Position numbers and translations under genes: made by a program. The notes beneath the pieces are model-generated. The model searched no databases and was not told where the DNA came from. It worked only from the letters and a program-made list of their open reading frames with translations. This document shows positions 1-5,811 of a DNA stretch of 8,901 nt, piece after piece. How positions within the stretch are numbered: position 1 is the stretch's first letter; every line of letters begins with the position of its first letter. This DNA comes from Gammaproteobacteria bacterium (GTDB lineage: Bacteria; Pseudomonadota; Gammaproteobacteria; J113). Location: positions 1-8,901 of the forward strand of contig RFJX01000270.1 in NCBI GenBank assembly GCA_003694425.1, written 5' to 3'.

Positions 1-137
1 ACGACGTGGAGGTGGCCGAGGACCACACCCACCTGCTCAGCTACAAAAAATGGCGACGATCTGTCAAGATTGTGATCTCGGCGGGAAAGGGCAGAAGCCA
101 TGTGGTGGTCAACAGTGTCACGCATGACCTGCTCTGA
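1..137 (+). CDS. C-terminal end of an unrecognised protein (partial)
   Basis: An open frame enters from the left edge (codons in phase with base 3) and stops at TGA 135-137, giving about 45 residues. The first codons are almost all G/C-ending, which supports this frame over the two others, both of which hit stops before 130. The second half is less biased and basic, with the segment SYKKWRRSVKIVISAGKGRS followed by a Val-rich stretch and a HDLL end. I see no motif that identifies the family. It ends 13 bases before the start of the pseudopilin-like gene, so it is probably in the same operon and may be another pilus component. That is inference from position only. Confidence 0.5.
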   Translation, partial: DVEVAEDHTHLLSYKKWRRSVKIVISAGKGRSHVVVNSVTHDLL

Positions 138-140
138 CGG

Positions 141-146
141 AAGGAG
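141..146 (+). promoter_or_regulatory. Shine-Dalgarno that fixes the start at 151
   Basis: AAGGAG lies four bases upstream of ATG 151. The alternative in-frame ATG at 100 has no comparable site, lies inside the preceding gene, and would place a 25-residue polar stretch before the prepilin-like leader. The ATG at 151 is therefore chosen. Confidence 0.7.
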
Positions 147-150
147 ACCC

Positions 151-540
151 ATGGGAGCGAAACGACAGGGCGGGCAGGCGATGGTGGAGTACACCGTGGT
201 GCTCTTTTTCGGCCTGCTGCTGCTGTTCAAGGCCTTCAGCCTGCCTGGGGTATCGCCCTCCGGCCACGACACCGGCGGCTTCCGCCCGGACAGCGTTCCG
301 GGATTGCTGCTCGGGGTGATGAAGGACAACTTCCAGGGCTATTCCTACACCATGTCACTGTCCGACGTGCCCGACTACGACACCCTCTACGACTACCTGA
401 TGGACCCCAACGTGGCGGGGAACCAGATCTCGCCGGCCGCCCTCCTCTCCAAGATCAGCGGCGGCAAGTTCACCCAGTGTCCGACCAGCCCCCCCCTTCC
501 TTCGCTCCCCTCCTGGCCACCCTCGTTGTCCTGGCCGTGA
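151..540 (+). CDS. Small prepilin/pseudopilin-like protein of the Tad locus
   Basis: A 129-aa protein beginning MGAKRQGG followed by QAMVEYTVVLFFGLLLLF. This is the Tad prepilin pattern, G then four residues then Glu-Tyr, followed by a hydrophobic helix. Prepilin peptidase would cut after Gly8 and leave Glu at +5. The body after the helix is much longer than in an Flp pilin (usually 50-80 aa), so a minor pseudopilin of TadE/TadF type fits better than the major pilin. The middle is rich in Tyr and Asp (SDVPDYDTLYDYL), and one Cys sits near residue 110. The last 18 or so residues are only Pro, Ser, Leu and Trp and follow a run of eight Cs at 489-496. One extra C would give a very different, hydrophobic ending closed at TGA 552-554, so the annotated C-terminus is doubtful. 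It is followed after 43 bases by cpaB. The pseudopilin class is fairly secure; the exact role is unknown. Confidence 0.7.
   Translation: MGAKRQGGQAMVEYTVVLFFGLLLLFKAFSLPGVSPSGHDTGGFRPDSVPGLLLGVMKDNFQGYSYTMSLSDVPDYDTLYDYLMDPNVAGNQISPAALLSKISGGKFTQCPTSPPLPSLPSWPPSLSWP
489..496 (+). repeat. Poly-C tract (C8) inside the pseudopilin-like gene
   Basis: Eight consecutive Cs lie in coding sequence close to the end of the gene. Homopolymer tracts of this length are prone to slippage in replication and to sequencing error. A gain of one C moves translation into the frame that runs to TGA 552-554 and ends in LLATLVVLAVRKRR. A loss of one C leads to a stop at TAA 569-571. See the finding on this tract. 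Confidence 0.75.
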
Positions 541-569
541 GGAAACGACGATGACCGCCATTCACCCAT

Positions 570-574
570 AAGGA
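570..574 (+). promoter_or_regulatory. Shine-Dalgarno of cpaB
   Basis: AAGGA lies nine bases before ATG 584, a normal spacing. It supports the chosen cpaB start, which also gives a basic N-terminus immediately before the membrane anchor. Confidence 0.55.
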
Positions 575-583
575 CCCACGCCG

Positions 584-2206
584 ATGGCCCGCACCAAGAA
601 GAAACAGAAGAAGAGTGTATTGCCCCTGCTGCTGGGGTCCATCCTCCTCGGCGCGCTCGCCGCGGCGCTGTCGGTGCTCTACCTGAAAAATCGCGAGGCC
701 GCCATCCGCGCCAGCCTGGAGGGGCCGGAGGTCAGGCAGGTCGCGGTGGTGGTCGCCACGGCCGATCTGCCCAAGGGGACCACGGTGACCGAATCGCAGT
801 TCGCGATCCGCGAGATCCCGGAGGACTACGTCCCGGTGGACGCCATCACCCCGGACGAGTTCAACGGCTATACCGGCCGGGTCCTGGTACAGCCGGTGGG
901 CTACGGCAAGCCGCTGCTCAAGAGCTACCTGAGCGAGAGCTTCCCGGTCGATTTCTCCGACCTCATCCCGAAGGGACACCGGGCCATGACGGTGACCGTG
1001 GACGAGGTCAACTCTGTCGCCGGCAACATCCGCCCCGGCAACCACATCGACATCTACGTCAACATCCCCTACAACGAATCGGGCTTCAGCCCCAAACTGC
1101 TCAAGGAGGGTGCGGGCGGCCTGATCCCGGCGAGCCTGCGCAGCACCATCCCGCCGGAGCTTCTCTCCAAGGCCGGGGAACTGGCCGAGGACGTGCTGGC
1201 CGCCTCGGTGCCAGGGGACGTGATCCTGCCGGTGGTGCAGAACGTACGGGTCCTGGCCACCGGTCAGGATCCCTACGACGAGACCCTGGACCAGCTGCGC
1301 CAGCCGCAGCGCCGCACCGAGCGCAACTTCACCTCGGTCACCCTGGACCTGACCCCGGACCAGGCAGCGCTGCTCAATGCGGCCGAGGACAAGGGCGACC
1401 TGCTGGCCCTGCTGCGCAACCGCAACGACGACAGCCTGGCCGGTTTCACCACCCTCTCCGCGCGCGACCTGTTCAACAACGCCCAGAAGATGGCCCGTGA
1501 AGAGCAGCGCCGCAAGGCCGCCGCCAGCCGCCCGGCCGGGGTCGACGCCGACGGCAACCTGGTCAACGCCAATGGCGAGCAACTGCTGAGCAAGGAGCAG
1601 CTAGCCGCTGCCGGCCTGCGCGTCAACGAGAACGGCGAGATCGTCGATGCCTCCGGCAAGGTGGTCAATCCCGACGACCTGGTGGTCGGCGCGGACGGCA
1701 AGATCCTGAGCAAGGCCCAGCTCGCCGCCGCCGGGCTCTCGGTCAACGAGAACGGCGAGATCGTCGATGCCGACGGCAACGTGATCGACCCGGCGGAGGT
1801 GGTCGTCGGGGCCGATGGCGCCGTCTATACCAAGAGCCAGCTGGCCGCCGCCGGGCTCTCGGTCAACGAGAACGGCGAGATCGTCGACAAGGACGGCAAC
1901 GTGGTCTCCAAGGACGACCTCATCGTCGGCAAGAACGGGTCGATCATCTCCAGGGCGGAGCTGGCCAAGGCGGGCCTGCGCATGAACGAGAAGGGCGAGA
2001 TCGTCGACAAGGACGGCAACGTGGTTTCCGGCCAGGCCCTGGCCCAGGCGCTGGGCCGCCCCGAACTGGCCACCGAGAGCGGCTTCACCAGCGTGGCGGA
2101 GAAGGGCCGGGAGGCCGAAGGGGAGCAGATCGACCTCATCGTCGGCGGGGCCAGCGAGGACGGGGTGGCCAAGGTCAAGAAAATCCCGGTGGAAGCGGAG
2201 GAATGA
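584..2206 (+). CDS. cpaB: CpaB/RcpC pilus assembly protein with a C-terminal 40-aa tandem repeat region
   Basis: A 540-aa inner-membrane-anchored periplasmic protein. CpaB/RcpC works with the secretin in Tad pilus export. Residues 2-11 are basic (KKKQKK) and residues 12-34 form one membrane helix. A SAF domain follows at about 53-115 (ATADLPKGTTVTESQF...). The RcpC-type domain starts near 131 with GHRAMTVTVDEV and RPGNHIDIYV, and resumes at about 215 with VQNVRVLATGQD. Between these halves lies an insert of roughly 45-50 residues that I do not recognise. The usual family pattern ends near residue 300. Beyond it is an Ala/Arg-rich linker, then tandem 40-residue units from about 320 to 482, each with NENGEIVD, a D-x-D-G-N-like turn, VVGADG and a QLAAAG end. 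The final segment 516-540 holds VGGASEDGVAK. Total length is well above the family's usual 260-330 residues. The stop overlaps the next start as ATGA, implying coupled translation. The family call is secure; the function of the repeats is unknown. Confidence 0.93.
   Translation: MARTKKKQKKSVLPLLLGSILLGALAAALSVLYLKNREAAIRASLEGPEVRQVAVVVATADLPKGTTVTESQFAIREIPEDYVPVDAITPDEFNGYTGRVLVQPVGYGKPLLKSYLSESFPVDFSDLIPKGHRAMTVTVDEVNSVAGNIRPGNHIDIYVNIPYNESGFSPKLLKEGAGGLIPASLRSTIPPELLSKAGELAEDVLAASVPGDVILPVVQNVRVLATGQDPYDETLDQLRQPQRRTERNFTSVTLDLTPDQAALLNAAEDKGDLLALLRNRNDDSLAGFTTLSARDLFNNAQKMAREEQRRKAAASRPAGVDADGNLVNANGEQLLSKEQLAAAGLRVNENGEIVDASGKVVNPDDLVVGADGKILSKAQLAAAGLSVNENGEIVDADGNVIDPAEVVVGADGAVYTKSQLAAAGLSVNENGEIVDKDGNVVSKDDLIVGKNGSIISRAELAKAGLRMNEKGEIVDKDGNVVSGQALAQALGRPELATESGFTSVAEKGREAEGEQIDLIVGGASEDGVAKVKKIPVEAEE
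1613..2029 (+). repeat. 120-bp in-frame tandem repeat (3 full units and a partial fourth) in cpaB
   Basis: Units begin at 1613, 1733, 1853 and 1973, exactly 120 bases apart, each encoding 40 residues. The block GTCAACGAGAACGGCGAGAT recurs at the same offset in the first three units. The fourth has only a few changes there and degenerates after about 2029. A shortened unit (DADGNLVNANGE...QLAAA, residues about 321-343) precedes the first full one. Units two and three are nearly identical over about 60 bases, including synonymous positions, which suggests recent duplication or gene conversion. Confidence 0.9.
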
Positions 2207-2640
2207 GGCGCGGGCACCTCCCCCACCACGTCGTCTGGGGCGCCGGCCTGCTGCTGGGCGCATCTTCCGGACTGATGGCCGAAGGAGAGATCTACGTCCT
2301 GCCCTCCGGCCATGCGATGGATGCCCAGGGCAATATCGTGGCCGATGACCTGCGGCTCACACCGGACGACAGGGTGCTGGGCGAGGACGGTCACGGCTAC
2401 GATGCCGACCAGCTGCGCCAGGGGCCGCAGGGTGAGATCCTCACCCCTGACGGTAGCCCGGTCCAGAAGGGATTCGTGCTTCAGCCACGCGCGGCGATAG
2501 TGACTCCAGCCCCCGCCCCGGTGGAAGGTGCTACCAGCGGACAGGAGCCAGGGCGCAAGGGACCCGGCGTGAAGATGGTCGTGGGGGGACAGAGCGAGGA
2601 GGGGGTGGCCAAGACCACCACCCTGCCAATCATAAAATGA
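2203..2640 (+). CDS. Small secreted protein related to the CpaB repeat tail
   Basis: A 145-aa protein whose ATG overlaps the cpaB stop (ATGA), with GGAGG a few bases upstream. A Sec signal peptide is visible: basic and His-rich residues 1-9, a hydrophobic core VVWGAGLLLGASSGLM, and likely cleavage after Ala26 (LMA/EGE). The mature protein is about 119 aa. Residues 39-85 (DAQGNIVADD, DDRVLGEDGHGYDADQL, QGEILTPDG) match the order of elements in the CpaB 40-aa unit (DADGNVI, VVGADGAVY, QL, NGEIVDADG). The last 23 residues contain VVGGQSEEGVAK, paralleling VGGASEDGVAK at the end of CpaB. A Pro/Ala-rich linker (about 101-120) joins the two parts. I do not recognise a named family. Location between cpaB and the secretin gene, export signal and shared motifs suggest a periplasmic accessory of the CpaB-secretin complex. 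That role is inference. Confidence 0.75.
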   Translation: MRRGHLPHHVVWGAGLLLGASSGLMAEGEIYVLPSGHAMDAQGNIVADDLRLTPDDRVLGEDGHGYDADQLRQGPQGEILTPDGSPVQKGFVLQPRAAIVTPAPAPVEGATSGQEPGRKGPGVKMVVGGQSEEGVAKTTTLPIIK

Positions 2641-2659
2641 ACAAGAGAACGCACAGATC

Positions 2660-3973
2660 ATGAACTACAGGGTATTTGCGGGGCTGATCCTGGGCTGGCT
2701 GGTGCTGGCATGCCATGCCGCGGAGGTGGTGGAGATGGATGTCGGCGAGATCCGCATCCTGGACGTCAAGCCGGTGGAACGGGTCGCGGTGGGCAACGCC
2801 GGGGTGATCAGCACCTCCCTGCTCAACAACGGCCAGCTGCTGGCCATCGCCGAGAAGGTCGGAGTGAGCACCCTGCACATCTGGTTCAAGAACGGCGAGG
2901 AGGCCGACATGGAGGTCCAGGTGGGGACCAAGGACGTGATGAAGCTGCGTCAGGAGCGCGGCATCACCCAGCGCGCGGAGGAGGTGCGGGAACTGCTCGC
3001 CGACGTCCCCGGGGTCAGTGTCCGGGTGGTGGGCAAGCACATCGTGATTTCCGGGCTGGTCGACAAGTCCTACGAGGAGGTCATCAACACCGTCCGTGGC
3101 GCCTTCAAGGAGGCGATGGACCTGACCCGCAAGGAGGAGCTCAATCTGCCCAGCGAGAAGATGGTGCTGATGGACGTGATCATCAGCCAGTTCAGCAAGG
3201 ACTACATCGAAAAGTTGGGGATCGACTGGGACCGGGTGATTGCCGGCCCCTCCGCGGCGATCGCCTACGATGCCAAGGGCAACGACATCTTCCGCGCCAC
3301 CACCGGGGCGGCCGTTTCCTTCTCCAGCACGCTGCCCACCCACCTGGACCCGGCCCAGGGCTACTTCGGGATCGTCTCGGAGATCACCTCGCGCATCAAT
3401 TTCGCCGTGGACCAGGGCTATGGCCTCATCCTGGCCCAGCCCAAGCTGGCCGCCCGCAGCGGCGGCACCGCCCACTTCCTCTCCGGCGGCGAGGTCCCCC
3501 TGGTCTCCACCTCGGTCAATGGCTCCACCGTGGAGTACAAGGAATTCGGCATCTCGCTCGACGTGGAGCCGACGATCGACCACAATGACCTCATCCACGC
3601 CAAGGTGGAGACGGAGGTGACCGCCATCACCGGCTCCGGGGCAGGCGGCAATCCCATCTTCGACAGCAAGAAGACCTCCGCCGACCTGAGCCTGCGCGAA
3701 GGCGAGACCATCGTCATCTCCGGACTGATCGACGACAACATGCGCGAGGGAGTCAAGAAGATCAAGGGGCTGGGCGACATCCCCATCCTGGGCGCCTTCT
3801 TCCGCGACAACGACATCAGCGCCACCCGCCGGGAACTGGTCATCTTCGTCACCCCCTCGATCCACGACTCCAACAGCCCGCGCAACCGGGAGCTCCTGGA
3901 ACTGCAGCGGTCGGACGTGGAGAAGTTCAGGAACTCGGTCAAGACCGAGCAGGTGCTGGAGATACTGGACTGA
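2660..3973 (+). CDS. rcpA: RcpA/CpaC outer-membrane secretin of the Tad pilus
   Basis: A 437-aa protein that forms the outer-membrane channel for the pilus. A signal peptide covers residues 1-20 (core VFAGLILGWLVLA, likely cut CHA/AEV). Residues 22-87 match the pilus-secretin N-terminal domain (EIRILDVKPVERVAVGNAGV). A BON-like segment lies near 105-150 (VRVVGKHIVISGLVD). The secretin core follows, with the family hallmark GLILAQPKLAARSGGTAHFL then SGGEVPL at about 254-281, and the closing segment GETIVISGLIDDN...VKKIKGLGDIPILGAFFR before a short charged tail. Length and domain order are typical of CpaC/RcpA. The start codon has only a weak purine-rich site (AAGAGA, 2643-2648), so reinitiation from the preceding gene 19 bases upstream is likely. 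Cys18 sits in VLAC, a poor lipobox, so lipid modification is possible but not favoured. Confidence 0.95.
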   Translation: MNYRVFAGLILGWLVLACHAAEVVEMDVGEIRILDVKPVERVAVGNAGVISTSLLNNGQLLAIAEKVGVSTLHIWFKNGEEADMEVQVGTKDVMKLRQERGITQRAEEVRELLADVPGVSVRVVGKHIVISGLVDKSYEEVINTVRGAFKEAMDLTRKEELNLPSEKMVLMDVIISQFSKDYIEKLGIDWDRVIAGPSAAIAYDAKGNDIFRATTGAAVSFSSTLPTHLDPAQGYFGIVSEITSRINFAVDQGYGLILAQPKLAARSGGTAHFLSGGEVPLVSTSVNGSTVEYKEFGISLDVEPTIDHNDLIHAKVETEVTAITGSGAGGNPIFDSKKTSADLSLREGETIVISGLIDDNMREGVKKIKGLGDIPILGAFFRDNDISATRRELVIFVTPSIHDSNSPRNRELLELQRSDVEKFRNSVKTEQVLEILD

Positions 3974-3975
3974 GA

Positions 3976-4010
3976 GTTATCAGTAATGAGTTGTCTGTTA
4001 TCAGTAAATA
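3976..4010 (-). repeat. Five diverged heptamers in inverted orientation
   Basis: Read in sevens from 3976 the + strand is GTTATCA, GTAATGA, GTTGTCT, GTTATCA, GTAAATA. The - strand reading is TATTTAC, TGATAAC, AGACAAC, TCATTAC, TGATAAC, all close to the TGATTAC unit downstream. The 11-mer GTTATCAGTAA occurs twice exactly 21 bases (three units) apart, at 3976 and 3997, which supports heptad phasing. ATCAGTAAT at 3979-3987 is perfectly complementary to ATTACTGAT at 4060, 4067 and 4074. Confidence 0.65.
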
Positions 4011-4029
4011 TCCAAGAGCCACCAGCACC

Positions 4030-4092
4030 TGACCACTGACCACTGACCACTGACCACTGATTACTGATTACTGATTACTGATTACTGACCAC
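4030..4092 (+). repeat. Heptanucleotide tandem array, nine units
   Basis: Four copies of TGACCAC (4030-4057), four of TGATTAC (4058-4085) and one of TGACCAC (4086-4092), followed by TGAAAC and the tadA ATG at 4099. All units are exactly seven bases and differ only at positions four and five (CC or TT). Because seven is not a multiple of three, the TGA in each unit puts stops in all three forward frames. The block pattern (four of one type, four of the other) is what slippage or unequal exchange would produce. Confidence 0.95.
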
Positions 4093-4098
4093 TGAAAC

Positions 4099-5808
4099 AT
4101 GTTCGACATCATCGTCAACGACTCCAAGGGAAACCGCATCCAGACCTTCCGCTGTCCGGTGAACGAATGCACCATCGGCAAGGCGCGGGACAACTTCATC
4201 CAGCTCCGCGGCTGGCGGGTATCCGGCCACCATGCGGAGCTGCAACGCACCGCGGAAGGGGTCTTCGTCGAGGAGGTCGATGGCACCGTGGAGGTCAACG
4301 GCGAGGAGGTCGAGCGCTACGGCCCGCTGCACACCTCCGACGTCATCACCATCGCCGGCTACCAGATCCTGGTAGGGATGGCCGAGAAGCCCGAGACCGA
4401 AGGCGTCGATATCGACATCTTCGGTGACGAGGACGAGGAGGACGAGGAAGAGTTCGACTCCCTCAAGACCGTCATCGGCGTGGCCCACCACGTGGAGCTG
4501 GACGAGTCCGACGAGGTCAAGCAGACCCTGGAGAAGCTCAAGCACGACGAGCGCTTCAAGTGGCGCAACAAGGTCCATGCCGACCTGCTCGAGATGATGG
4601 ACCTGCGCCGCACCGACGTCGGCAGCATGGACGAGGCGACCCTGCGCAAGCATGTCGCCGGCATGATCAAGGAGATCATCGAGGGCATGGGCAGCAAGCT
4701 GCCCGAGGACGTGGACCGCGAGCAGCTCGCCCGGGACGTCCTCAACGAGGCGGTCGGCCTGGGGCCGCTGGAGGAACTGCTGGCCGACGACTCGGTGACC
4801 GAGATCATGGTCAACAAGTTCGACGAGATCTACCTCGAGCGCGAGGGCAAGCTGCAGCTCTCGGACATCACCTTCTCCAGCGACGATGCGGTGATGTCGG
4901 CCATCGAGCGCATCGTCTCGCCGCTGGGCCGGCGCATCGACGAATCCTCTCCGATGGTCGATGCCCGCCTCAAGGACGGCTCCCGCGTCAACGCCGTGAT
5001 CCCGCCGCTCGCCCTGCGCGGTCCCTGTCTGACCATCCGCAAGTTTTCGAAGAAGAAGCTGACCGACGAGGACATGATCCGCTTCGGCGCCCTCAACGAC
5101 GCGATGGTCAAGTTCCTGAAGGTGGCGGTGGAGCAGCGCAAGAACATCCTCATTTCCGGCGGCACCGGTTCCGGCAAGACCACCCTGCTCAACGTGCTGT
5201 CCAACTACATCCCGCCCACCGAGCGCATCGTCACGGTGGAGGACGCGGCGGAGCTGAAGCTGAGCCAGCCGCATATCGTCTCCCTGGAGGCGCGGCCGCC
5301 GAACCTCGAGGGCAAGGGCCAGGTGACCATCCGTGACCTGGTCAAGAACTGCCTGCGCATGCGCCCCGACCGCATCGTGGTCGGCGAGTGCCGCGGCGGG
5401 GAGGCGCTGGACATGCTGCAGGCGATGAACACCGGCCACGACGGCTCACTGACCACCGCCCACGCCAACACCCCCCGCGACCTGATCTCGCGGCTCGAGG
5501 TGATGGTGATGATGTCCGGCATGGACCTGCCCTCCTCGGCCATCCGCGAGATGGTCTCCTCGGCGGTAGACATCATCGTCCAGCAGACCCGCTTCTCCGA
5601 CGGCAGCCGCAAGGTGGTCAACATCTCGGAGGTGACCGGGGTGGAGCAGAACATCGTCCAGCTCCAGGACATCTTCCGCTTCGTGCAGGAGGGGTTCGAC
5701 GCGAACGGCAAGGTCAAGGGCCACTTCGAGGCCACCGGAACGGTGCCGCAGTTCTACGAGGACCTGCGCGCCCGTGGCATCCCGGTGGACATGAGCATCT
5801 TCCAGTAG
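4099..5808 (+). CDS. tadA: FHA domain fused to TadA/CpaF secretion ATPase
   Basis: A 569-aa cytoplasmic ATPase that powers Tad pilus assembly at the TadB/TadC platform. Residues 1-93 form an FHA phosphopeptide-binding domain: IGKARDN (28 is Lys where Arg is usual), S42 and H45 in SGHH, and N67-G68 in VNGEE. An acidic linker follows (GDEDEEDEEEFD, 109-120). The CpaF N-terminal helical part (about 130-230) leads to LGPLEELLADDSVTEIMVN. The motor has Walker A GGTGSGKT (354-361), an Asp box VEDAAEL (380-386), GECRGGE with Glu430 in the Walker B region, and the His box starting at H447 (HDGSLTTAHAN). All key catalytic residues look intact. The start at 4099 is required to keep the first FHA strand (MFDIIVND), but no Shine-Dalgarno precedes it; the heptamer array occupies that place. 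The FHA domain suggests control by a Ser/Thr kinase or a phosphothreonine partner, by family knowledge. TadZ/CpaE is not seen nearby. Confidence 0.96.
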   Translation: MFDIIVNDSKGNRIQTFRCPVNECTIGKARDNFIQLRGWRVSGHHAELQRTAEGVFVEEVDGTVEVNGEEVERYGPLHTSDVITIAGYQILVGMAEKPETEGVDIDIFGDEDEEDEEEFDSLKTVIGVAHHVELDESDEVKQTLEKLKHDERFKWRNKVHADLLEMMDLRRTDVGSMDEATLRKHVAGMIKEIIEGMGSKLPEDVDREQLARDVLNEAVGLGPLEELLADDSVTEIMVNKFDEIYLEREGKLQLSDITFSSDDAVMSAIERIVSPLGRRIDESSPMVDARLKDGSRVNAVIPPLALRGPCLTIRKFSKKKLTDEDMIRFGALNDAMVKFLKVAVEQRKNILISGGTGSGKTTLLNVLSNYIPPTERIVTVEDAAELKLSQPHIVSLEARPPNLEGKGQVTIRDLVKNCLRMRPDRIVVGECRGGEALDMLQAMNTGHDGSLTTAHANTPRDLISRLEVMVMMSGMDLPSSAIREMVSSAVDIIVQQTRFSDGSRKVVNISEVTGVEQNIVQLQDIFRFVQEGFDANGKVKGHFEATGTVPQFYEDLRARGIPVDMSIFQ

Positions 5809-5811
5809 CGT

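Larger units (their letters stand above)
3974..4098 (+). other. Repeat-filled intergenic region between rcpA and tadA
   Basis: This 125-bp spacer is the only sizeable gap within the operon. It is visibly richer in A/T than the genes around it. It consists of five diverged heptamers in one orientation (3976-4010), a 19-base non-repeat segment (4011-4029), nine heptamers in the other orientation (4030-4092) and six bases before the tadA ATG. No Shine-Dalgarno is visible before tadA. I see no convincing -35/-10 pair with standard spacing and no GC-rich terminator followed by T residues. Confidence 0.8.

Noticed and set aside
551..571. Six-codon mini frame (MTAIHP) between the pseudopilin-like gene and cpaB
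   Set aside because: It has no good ribosome site and no sign of a leader-peptide function; chance is enough to explain it.
1543..2030. Calcium-binding EF-hand or dockerin-type loops in the CpaB repeats
   Set aside because: The D-x-D-G-N turns are suggestive, but the 12-residue loop spacing and the final Glu are not met consistently.
2698..2715. Lipoprotein signal in the secretin (VLAC, Cys18)
   Set aside because: Leu directly before Ala-Cys is a poor fit to the lipobox, and a normal cleavage site CHA/AEV follows at once.
470..3865. Minus-strand open frames opposite cpaB, the small gene and rcpA
   Set aside because: They are antisense shadows of clearly recognised genes; the repetitive one opposite cpaB only mirrors the 120-bp repeat.
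3976..4015. Promoter for tadA in the A/T-rich part of the gap
   Set aside because: TTGTCT (3991-3996) could be a -35, but no suitable -10 lies 16-18 bases downstream; the A/T content is explained by the heptamers.
4030..4092. CRISPR-like array
   Set aside because: Units are seven bases, contiguous and without spacers.
4075..5439. Long minus-strand open frame (454 codons) opposite tadA
   Set aside because: It is in register with the G/C-biased third positions of tadA on the other strand, has the Val/Asp/His/Leu-rich composition typical of such shadows, and shows no domain.
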